A stretch of DNA of 64,000 nt from Sipunculus nudus. Lineage: Eukaryota > Annelida > Sipuncula > Golfingiida > Sipunculidae. The translations under genes and the position numbers were made by a program. Below the pieces are notes generated by a model. The model ran no database searches, was not told where the DNA came from, and worked only from the letters and a program-made list of their open reading frames with translations. The stretch lies in assembly GCA_026874595.1 (NCBI GenBank), contig CM049318.1:41398456-41462455 (forward strand), written 5' to 3'. Each line of letters opens with the position of its first letter. The first letter of the stretch is position 1. Shown here one piece after another: positions 39,155-48,300 of the stretch.

Positions 39155-39268
39155 ATGGCGAATGAGAGCGATGCGTACAACGTCCTTCATCTTTTAAATG
39201 TGCCGGAATACGCTGTTGATTTGTTATCTACGGAAGCGTATTGCTGCCACCTGGTAAAAGAAAAATAA
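39155..39268 (+). pseudogene. Coding-like remnant cut by the foldback element
   Basis: An open frame starts MANESDAYNVLHLLNVPEY and continues AVDLLS up to the insertion point at 39227, then runs into the element and stops. On the far side the original frame would stop after three more residues. The residue composition looks protein-like, but I do not recognise it. It could be chance or the start of an old transposon gene. Confidence 0.25.
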
Positions 39269-39275
39269 ATTATTT

Positions 39276-39424
39276 ATCTCGTACGTACGACATACTATCT
39301 CGTACGTACGACTTATTATCTCGTACGTACGACATACTATCTCGTACGTACGACATACTATCTTGTACGTACGGCATATTATCTCGTACGTACGACATAT
39401 TATCTCGTACGTACGACATATACA
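39276..39424. repeat. Left array of 21-bp self-complementary repeats (7 copies)
   Basis: Seven copies of a 21-bp unit (CGTACGTACGACATACTATC plus T) start at 39280, 39301, 39322, 39343, 39364, 39385 and 39406. Each contains the palindrome TCGTACGTACGA; one copy is degenerate. The array sits inside the left arm, close to the element end. Confidence 0.95.
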
Positions 39425-40688
39425 TAAAAATATGTATATGTTAAATAATGTATGTATTCACATTAACTATATATACAACATCTCCACCTCCTTGCAAACC
39501 GCTGGACCACCGTTGAAACCAAACACACACACTCACATATATCTATTTATTTATAGTATATATTTAAATGCTATTCGATTCACATTTATTGTAATATTTC
39601 AAGCAAGCGAAATATACATAAAATCGTTGTCTGACAGTCATATACAGAACTCTCATTTTAAGACAGGTAATTAAATAATGTTAGCAGTATATGATGTTAT
39701 AATAGTGAGACTGTCATAATGTTAATAAGAAACAAATCTTGTCTTTGCTAAACTGAAACTACTTTTTGGAGAAAGAAGGGTTCAGACAAGAGGTGCAGCT
39801 CCCAAATAGCCTGATTTTAAGTATTTGAGAATGGATATTTGTGGGGCAGGATTTTAATATTCTAAACTGATCTTTCTATGAACTAGATTTATACATAACG
39901 CTTCGTGTAGTTGATCTTTTAAACTATTTAATGCATATACAGCCATTGATATGATTGGTGAGTAGCTGAACAGACAACAATTCATTTAATGGGGTACGTA
40001 TAATATTTATTTTGAACTAAATTATTAAAAAAAATATTAAAAATATCACTCATTAACGTGCGATTAATCTGTGACAGAAGAATACGAAATTCTAGTGGTG
40101 GTAAAATCTACACCTCAGATTTGTCTCATTTGCGACTGGTATAAGATCTTGTATGTGGTATATGTATATGTAACTCGACCTTCTGTAAACATCATGAAGT
40201 GCAACTTATTAGATCAAGCCCTTCGTTCATAATATATGAATCACGAACCTCTCCTAATGGGCATCTCTGTATTACAGAACCTCTATAAGTGTCTGTTAAG
40301 TGTTTACATAAGAAGGCCGGGTGACCAGAGGAAAGATCCACATGCGAAAATTATAAAAAAGAAAAGAAACGTGAAAGAAGAAACACCTAGAGAAGCCTGA
40401 AAACCCTTGATATGTGAATTTATGCTGTACCACCACCAGGTTGCGTGAGCGCTGTGTTTGTCTCGTTTCTAAATTTTATTAACATTTCAGATTTGCCATA
40501 TAAGCATAGGAATCCCCCGCAAGTAACAATAACTAATTGCGTCCCTTGCACATGTCGGGATATTTTATCTGGTCAAACAAGAACCTCTGATGGACATTAC
40601 ATATATTACTAATGACATATTAATAGTATCCACCGGCTGATCCATTCTAACAACGCGCTGGTATTATATCCCAAGGCTTTCAGTCTTT

Positions 40689-40700
40689 TCACACACACAC

Positions 40701-40780
<80 letters not shown>
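40689..40780. repeat. Compound microsatellite (CA)n(AT)n(AG)n
   Basis: Three adjacent dinucleotide tracts lie in the loop of the foldback element: CA about 40690-40703, AT about 40704-40737, and AG to 40780 with one interruption. Confidence 0.95.
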
Positions 40781-40781
<1 letters not shown>

Positions 40782-41990
40782 CGATTGTATAATAGAGAGT
40801 TTAAATGAAAAAAAGGGACCTATTTATATTTTACAAACCAGGTATTTTGAGTAAACATGAAATACAATTTAGTCTCCTTAAACTATTACAGTATCTTTCA
40901 ATATTTCGTTCTTCGGTTGCTTTCTTCTGTATACAAGTGGAAAAACAAACAGCGCTCACGCCACCTGGTGGCCGTAAAAAATTTTCACAAATCAATGTTT
41001 TCAAGCTTTTCTGGATGTTTTATCTTTCATGTTTCTTCTATTTTTTTTATAATTGTCGCGTATGCTAGGCTAAGATCTTGCTTCTGGTCACGCGGTCTTG
41101 TTATAGTACACAGACAAAGGTGCACTGTGTTTACTCACACACAGAACCATAATAAGATATGCAAAACCGATAAACAGGAGATATTAAGACCGTGTATCGG
41201 CATGGATTTGCTGAACAACTTTCGTATTCAGCCAAAATGAGTTAATAACGTGAGACAAAACACATATTTTTACAAAAGAATATGAACCTTGATTGCAATA
41301 TGGAGGTGTCTGTAATACAGAGATGCCCGTAAGGAGAGGTTCCTGATTCATATATTATGAAATGAAGTGCTTGATCCCATCAGTTGAACTTCTAGCCGTT
41401 TACAGTAGGGCGAGTGACACTGTGCGTTATGTCATAAATCTAGTTCTTATACAGATCAATTTTGGAATATAAGAAACCTACCCAACTTATATCCATTCTC
41501 AATTACTTACAATCAGGCTATTTGTTATCTATACCTCTTGTCCGAACCCTTCCTCCGCCAAAAGGTAGTTTCAATTTGGCAAAGGCAATAATTTTTTCTT
41601 ATTAATATTTTTACAGGCTAATCATTATAACATCATACACTGCTAACAGAATTTAATAACCTATTTAAAAATGAAAGTTCTGTATATGACTGGCAGACAA
41701 CGATTTGATCAGTTTCATTTTCTTGAAATATTTCCGAAACCTAGACACAAAGAAACAATGATATATCAAATAGCATTTACATTCATAGTTTAAATAAATC
41801 AATAAATAAAAACATAAATAAATATACGTATTTTTTTATTTTTCAACGGTGTTCCGCAGGTTTGCAAGGTGAAGATGTTGCGTAGTTAGGGTACGAACAC
41901 GCATTATTTAACATATATATATATATTGCTTATACATATATCAGTTGGCCTGTTGTGTATTCTGTGAATCAGATGCGTAAGATTAATTAT

Positions 41991-42330
41991 GTCGTACGTA
42001 CGAGATAATATGTCGTACGTACGAGATAATACGTCGTACGTACGAGATATTATGTCGTACGTACGAGATAGTATGTCGTACGTACGAGATAGTATGTCGT
42101 ACGTACGAGATAGTATGTCGTCCGTACGAGAAAGTATGTCGTAGGCCTACGTACGAGATAGTATGTCGTACGTACGAGATAGTATGTCGTACGTACGAGA
42201 AAGTATGTCGTAGGCCTACGTACGAGATAGTATGTCGTACGTACGAGAAAGTATGTCGTACTTACGAGATAGTATGTCGTACGAGATAGTATGTCGTACG
42301 TACGAGATAGTATGTCGTACGTGCGAGATA
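41991..42330. repeat. Right array of 21-bp self-complementary repeats (about 16 copies)
   Basis: The inverted counterpart of the left array has about 16 copies starting at 41993, mostly spaced 21 bp. Two copies carry an insertion that makes TCGTAGGCCTACGTACGA, still self-complementary at its core. One copy is shortened to 17 bp near 42278. Confidence 0.95.
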
Positions 42331-42454
42331 AATAATTTATTTTTCTTTTACCAGGTGGCAGCAATACGCTTCCGTAGTTATCGGTTCATTACTGAAATGA
42401 GGAGTATGGAGCCCGGGTCCCCCGGTGTGTAATTCTCAGCCTTGCACAAAGGCA

Positions 42455-42678
42455 GCGGCTCCGCGGATCCAGAGGGGGGTTGATGGGGTCGACCCCCCCC
42501 CCTCTTTTAAACCAACGACCTTTTTAGACAAAGCATATGCATGATCCGGGGGGGGGGGGGGGGGGGGTTGGCAGGACCCCCGTCCCCCCTGCTTTCAACC
42601 AACGAGCTTTTTTTAGACCATATTTATGCATGAAAGCGTTGACCCCTCCTTGCAAAAAATCCTGTATCCGCGCCTGCA
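42455..42678. mobile_element. CAGRRGCGGATCC MITE, copy 1
   Basis: GCGGATCCAGAGGGGGG at the left and ATCCTGTATCCGCGCCTG at the right are inverted ends. The interior holds two copies of 'AACCAACGACCTTTTTAGAC'. It has the same layout as 52398-52594 and 53990-54192. Long G and C runs flank the units. Confidence 0.75.
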
Positions 42679-43228
42679 ACGCTACGACATTTTGTAAAGC
42701 ACCTACCGCCAAATTGCCCGAAGCAAAAGCGAACTTATTGCTCCGAGGCAATAATGTCGCTTTTGAGTCGCCCAACTTTCAGAAATAAAAATTTCGTTTT
42801 TGTTCGCTTACTGCACTATGGTTTCGCTATTCATTCGGTCATGTCGTTATTGTGTCGCTTTTCATTCACCCGCGTCGGTATTGGTTCGATTCTGTCTTTG
42901 GCTGATTGAAAACAGAACAGAAAGCGAATCAATAACGCATAGACCGAAGTAGAAAACTTTTCTGGCGGCGGTATCCCATCCTTATTTGTTTGCTATTGGT
43001 TCGTTAATCATGCGCTTTTCGTACGCCTATTTCGGTTTTCCCTCGCTTTTGTATATATGTTTTGTTTCGCCGGCTTCTTTTATCATTCGCTTAAAGTTCT
43101 GTTTCATTTCGTTATTGAATCTAAATCATCCCCTACACCAAAAAAAATTCTAAACTTTCGCTTTCCATGTCCATTTCCTTAAAATAAAGTTTTTGGTTCG
43201 TTATTCGGTCTGACACGGGCTTCAAAAA

Positions 43229-43370
43229 CCTACCACATTGAGAAAGCGAATGAAAAGCGAATCAATAGCTTAAATCCGAATCAATTCTGACATGGGCGCA
43301 CGGAAGGAAACGGATTTAAGCTATTGAACCACTTTTCATTCGCTTTCCCGGTGTGATAGGTGCTTAAAAA
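43229..43370. repeat. Inverted repeat (hairpin) with arms of about 55 bp
   Basis: ACCTACCACATTGAGAAAGC...AGCTTAAATCCG is followed, after about 35 nt, by its imperfect complement CGGATTTAAGCTATTGAACC...GATAGGT. It would fold into a long stem. It is probably a small MITE or a collapsed inverted duplication. Confidence 0.75.
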
Positions 43371-43599
43371 TTTGTAAACTTAAAGCTATACATGTCCATT
43401 TTTTTAATAAAATAAAGTTTTTGGTTCGTTATACGGTCTGACACGGGCTTAAGAACATAACCAAGGCGAAGTATGGAGCCCGGGTCCCCCGGTGTGTAAT
43501 TCTCAGCTTTGTACCCAGGCAAGCTGTTGATGTTTAACGTTGACCTCCCTATTGTTTCCGGCAAGTTTTCAGATGAGAACACAAATTATTTCAACCAAA

Positions 43600-44402
43600 G
43601 TTTTCGAGAACTAGTGAACTTGCCCAAGATATTCAATGTCCATTGTCCACTGCGGAATTTTCGGATTATTATGGCCCCTAAAACCTTTAAAGCACTGCAT
43701 ATATTTCCTTATAATTTGACTCATCATTTTTTTCTGCCATATTCATGTTTGAAAACTGGAAGGCTTAGCTTTGATCTTTAAGGTCAATTCTGCTGAACCC
43801 TAGATAGGAACTTCCATTTGACAGTGTCATTCGATGTTTATTGCGGAATGTTGACAATGACATGCTTTGCAATGACGAGTCTAGTAAGTGTTCTAGTATT
43901 GGCCTACAGGGGGCGATATTGTACAGTCATAAAAGTGAATAGAGATGATGCTCTGAACCGCATAACTTTTTATGTACTAAAGGTTTCCCCCCTCACATTT
44001 TGCAAACAAGTTGTTTGTAGAATGCTCTTTGATTATTTTAAAATTGGTGACCCCGAGCTTGTTCTACAAGGTCAAATTAGAAGAATTATTGTTCCTGATC
44101 TTTAAGATTTTTTGTGAACATGGTAACTTCTACTTCGTCCTCAAGTTTGACAGACAAAATGTTTCAGCAAAATTCACAGAGGTTTTAAAATTGGTGACCT
44201 TGACCATATTCTTCTTTCCTACAACCAGCATTGATTGGAATCAGTCTTCACTTTCGAATATGGTGTTAGACGGTCAAAGTTCAAGATCACATGTGAAGTT
44301 AATCTCAATATTTACTTTGAGATGATAAAATTCCTGTTGCCATTGTAAGGCTAAACTGTCATACGAGTCATCTGAGCTCAATGACCTATGGGCCACTTGT
44401 TG
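43600..44402 (+). repeat. Dispersed repeat with AAGGTCAA units and superfamily tail
   Basis: 'GGTGACC..GACC' and 'AAGGTCAATTCTGCTGAA' units resemble those at 34330-34640. The segment ends with the tail GAGTCATCTGAGCTCAATGA..CCTATGGGCCACTTGTTG at 44366-44402. The 5' boundary is uncertain. Confidence 0.5.
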
Positions 44403-44637
44403 ATATGGTCGATCACAACCGATTATGTATGTACATGTTAAGTAGTCACAATAAACAGAAAAACTGTTCTTATTCAGGGAGTATAAAATCTAATATTCTT
44501 ATAAGAAAACGGGACCCCTCAACCCGATGTACAATTTGGTCAATAATTTCAGGGTAATACTGAAGGTACATCATTTGATAAATAAAAAAATGGTCATATC
44601 TTGTTTGTTTTCTTTGAATCATCGAATACACACTCAA

Positions 44638-44638
44638 A

Positions 44639-44674
<36 letters not shown>

Positions 44675-44682
44675 TTATATAT
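44638..44682. repeat. (CA)n(TA)n microsatellite
   Basis: A CA tract is followed by a TA tract that directly abuts the pogo-like MITE. The TA tract supplied its TA target. Confidence 0.9.
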
Positions 44683-44683
44683 A

Positions 44684-44867
44684 CAGTGAAACCTCGTTGT
44701 GTCGAACTCGCTTAAGTCGAATACCCCGTTTATGTCGAAGTTACAGATTCGATATTCCGGACAACTCTAGTTAAATTATTACCAAATAAAACCCGCTTGC
44801 GTCGAACCTCGGATGTGTCGAAGTTTTCTTATGGTCCCTTCGACTTCGACACAGCGAGGTTTTACTG
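44684..44867. mobile_element. pogo/Tigger-like MITE, 184 bp, TA duplication
   Basis: The left end CAGTGAAACCTCGTTGTGTC and the right end complement CAGTAAAACCTCGCTGTGTC match in 18 of 20 bases. The flanks are TA (44682-44683 and 44868-44869). The interior has further GTCGAA words. CAGTGRAACCTCG termini with a TA site are typical of pogo/Tigger-type Tc1-mariner elements. It is too short for a transposase. Confidence 0.9.
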
Positions 44868-45559
44868 TATATATATATATATCGAGAAAAAAGAGAGGGT
44901 GGATTTCGGATAATTGTAGCTGGCTCGTTCCAGGGCAGAAATTTCGATTAACCAGAGATCTCCATTATCCAAAGAGGTCATTTAGATCGCCGCGACAGAG
45001 GATATTTGCATGGTTTTGACGACGTCTATTGCACTTAAATTTTTAAACCGATTAAATGTCCTATAAAACACGTTTGCCATGATAAGCAGTTTGCTGATCT
45101 AAAAACAAATGCGATATTACAAAAAATTACCAAGTTATGAAATTGAAAAAAAATTACCAAGAATCAAAAGAAATGATTGGTGTCTCGATTTCAATTCCGC
45201 ATGGACATACATAATTTTGAGTACAATGGTTTTTAAACAACCGAATAGCATACGAGTGTGGTATACCTGAGCCGGCCTGCTACCTACGAAATGGCTGAAA
45301 TATAATGTGGCATCTGCTCATTCAGATCTATTTTTTGAAGGTCACGATCGTAGGACTGTTTCTCGTTGTTCATCTAAAGAAGTCCACATTGACATGGAAG
45401 ATACTTAAGAGGAATGTTGTCTTAGAGTTGTACGGTCTACTGGAGGTCTCAGATTTGTTCCAATTCACAGATTTTAACCTTACAAGTCTGGTTTTTAACA
45501 CCGTTACATAAATTTAACTGTACCTTTGTTTCCTGTTCCTCTTTACAGTGGCAACATGC

Positions 45560-47340
45560 ACGTATATACACCTTTTCATAATTAAAACTGTATCCTCGTT
45601 TACCGTGCCTCTCTGTGCATGTCCATTGATCTTGGATACCTCCATCTTGTATTCAAAACTGTATGGTGGCGCCATCTGCAATCGTTTTCTTGTGGCGTCC
45701 ATCTGTAAGTTTTCTATATGTGAAAATTGTTCATTTCTAAGGAGTGGTTCAATGTATTGGTCTGAAATTTGACATGTACACCCACCTTGGAGAGTTTTCT
45801 CATAAAGCAAACAGGTGGCGCAAACACCTTACCGTTTCAAAGTATAATAAATGCCCTTTTCTCAGGAATGATTTGCAGTATTGGTCTGAAATTGTGCTTG
45901 TTCATAGATTTTGGATAACTCCAATATCATGTTCAAGACTGGTGGCGCCATCTGCAATCGTTTACGTGTGGCATCCATCCGTTCATTGGCCTTTGGTGAA
46001 AATTTCTCATATCTGAGGAATCGTACAATGTGTTGGTCTGCAATTTGGCATGTACATCCATCTTGGAGAGTTTTCTCAACAACCGGCCAGGTGACGCCAC
46101 CTATCTTACCATTTCAATAGTATAAATGAATCCCCTTTTCTCAAGAGTGATTTAACATATTGGCCCCCATATTTGGTGAAAAAAAAATATTGTTTCTCAA
46201 GTTGATAGATGAAGAAACCATTGTCGCTTGCCAAGTGTCAGTATATGCTGCTGAAGATGGGGGCCTATTCTTGAAGGGGGGGGGGGGGGGGGGGTTAATT
46301 GTCTGGGGATACTATGGCACCTGCGGTGCGAAGAAATGTCTAGTTAAACCTGTGATATACCTCAAGGATTGTTTCTTACTTCAAGAAGTAAGTTTTAGTA
46401 AATTAATAATACAGTAAGTAAATATCAGGGTCTGTAAACTGACAGATGTAAATGGAATGGTGAGTTGAGGTTTGTTCCGGTAAATGTAACCGCTAAAACA
46501 GAGTTTTGCTGTTTTTCACATGGGTTCCGCCGCGTTTGTTTGCGTAGAACTCCTCTGAGACTCTTGGACTGACCTTTCTGAAACTCGGCATACTTATTTG
46601 ATGACATGTGAACTCGTGCCTACCTTTTCGGGTAGTGTTAATATGTGCGTCCTTTCCTAGTTATAATAGCACATATCTCAGGAGTTTTTCAGTGTACTGG
46701 ACTGAAATTGTGCATGTCCATAGTTCTTGGACAACTTCATCTTCCTTCATCAATCTTACTTTGGTGAAAATTGCACACATCTCAGGAGTGAAATAGTTAT
46801 TAGCCTTTGATTCTGCACGTTTATTAATTTTTTAAAATATTTTATCGCAGACAAGTCTGGTGGCGCCACCTACCGTTGTTTTCGTATAATACTTTGAACC
46901 CCTTTCTCAGAAGTGTTTTGGTGTGTCGGCCTGAAATTTTGCATGTTAATCAATCATGGGTTGATTTCTACAATCACGTCTTCATAAAATATATTCCGGC
47001 ATTTGTCTCAGGATTGATTTAATGTATCAGCGTGAAATTTTGCATGTCTAAAGATCTTGGATCGCTCCATCTTATAAACAAGACTGGTGGTGCGACCTTC
47101 AGTCGTTCTTGCGTGATAGCCATCTGTGCCGCTCCTTTGGGGGAAATCACAGATATCTCAGGAGTGGTTTGAATTATCGGCCAGAATTTTTTTTACTTTT
47201 TATTTTTTTTTTACTCCATCAGTGACACATGGGCATATCTTATCCACATATCTTGAAGGCTGTGCTGTCAGGAAACATTCAATCCCTCACTTCATCCATG
47301 CATGTTGCGGATACCTGTAGTCGACTGCCCATATTTTAGT
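45560..47340 (+). repeat. Two degraded copies of the GGTGGCGCCACC unit family
   Basis: At 45560-46135, units carry GGTGGCGCCATC, 'TTGGTCTGAAATTTGACATG' and 'TTGGAGAGTTTTCTCA'. From about 46500 the family 5' part (GGGTTCCGCCGCG...AGAACTCCTCTGAGAC) starts a second copy with GGTGGCGCCACC at about 46859. It ends 'GATACCTGTAGTCGACTGCC' then CATATTTTAGT at about 47340, a decayed form of the 12201-12230 terminus. A long G-run lies at 46278-46294. Confidence 0.6.
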
Positions 47341-48300
47341 TCAAAATCAGTTTCGGTCAGTTCCTGTCCGTTCCCTTAATAATAGGTCAGTTCAAGACTT
47401 TAAAAATGCGAACCTCAGAAACTACCAAAACCACAGAAAACCAAAGAAAATCAATAAATAAACCATGGAAATCTAATTTCTTTGACATTTGTATATTTTT
47501 GTTGTTTTTGATTGAAAAATGCCAAAAAAATAAGATTAGTATATTCAAATGAATACTATAATGAAATTTTACATTTATTTCATTCCTCACTCCTGTCAAA
47601 TGGCATTCGAGCAATGTTTATAACCGATTTTGCCAACAGATGGAGATTCGTTTCCCCCAGTCAAAAACCAGTGAAATCCTCTCGTTACCGACAGCGTCAG
47701 GTTTCTTTGCACTGTATAAAAACATACATTTGAATTATAAATTTTTTTATTGATTAATTTTTCAGATGACAGAGAATATTTTAAAAATTAGTCACAAGTA
47801 AATCAAACCGTTTAGTAATAAAAGGTACATGCAAATCATGTTCGGCCATGGTGCCAAAAAATAAGTTTTTTTTTATTGCAGGAGAAATCATTAAATCCGT
47901 TTTCAGTATTACACTTTGTACTGGAGCAACACGGCCTCAAGCCTCAAGAAAAGTTCACTTAATGTTTTCCAAGCTGAATTTACATTTTCCTAACATAAAG
48001 ACATGTGACCAATTTACTTTTTTTCAGCACACCTTTGAAAAATGTTACATCATAATCTTTAATAGATTTCTATGATATTGGTAAGATTATGTATATTAAC
48101 AATACCCATAGAATCCTTCAGCGCGTACAAAATGTTTCATTATGGCCACTGAGCTTAGTTGGGAGAACGCTACAATGGCCATATATTGCGTTATTAATTC
48201 TGAGTTTGACACAATGAATAAATCAATGCATTTTTTCAAGTGAATCAGTATTTCTAGGTCGATCTTCTGTTATCTGTATCAAAAGGGTGAGAAAGTTGAA
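47341..48300. other. Intergenic sequence without recognised features
   Basis: About 1 kb of AT-rich sequence between the repeat cluster and the satellite. No exon, long ORF or recurring repeat is seen. Confidence 0.7.

Larger units (their letters stand above)
39228..42377. mobile_element. 3.15-kb foldback element with inverted arms of about 1.1 kb
   Basis: The left end CTACGGAAGCGTATTGCTGC (39228) and the right end GCAGCAATACGCTTCCGTAG (42377) are perfect inverted copies, flanked by TTAT on both sides. The inverted homology continues, with divergence, for about 1.1 kb. Paired landmarks are TTTATCTCGTACG / CGAGATAAATAATTTAT, CCTTGCAAACCGC / GGTTTGCAAGG, and CATCTCTGTATTACAG at 40263 / CTGTAATACAGAGATG at 41310. 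A loop of about 1 kb (about 40310-41285) has no transposase ORF. The superfamily is unassigned; a 4-bp duplication does not fit Tc1, Harbinger or classic hAT. Confidence 0.85.
42403..43507. repeat. Segment bounded by a perfect 38-bp direct repeat
   Basis: The same 38 bases (AGTATGGAGCCCGGGTCCCC ... AATTCTCAGC) occur at 42403-42440 and 43470-43507. Between them lie a MITE, a stretch rich in 'GAAAGCGAA'-type words, a diverged duplicate (AATAAAGTTTTTGGTTCG at 43182 and 43411) and a hairpin at 43229-43370. Confidence 0.8.

Noticed and set aside
40857-41240. 127-codon frame in the loop of the foldback element, as a possible transposase
   Set aside because: Overlapping frames are similarly open, it has no DDE or other motif, and its sequence is dominated by AT-rich hydrophobic codons.
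42050-42364. 104-codon minus-strand frame (repeating 'TTYYLVR') across the right array
   Set aside because: The periodic peptide is only the 21-bp repeat, a multiple of three, read through. The left array gives the same effect.
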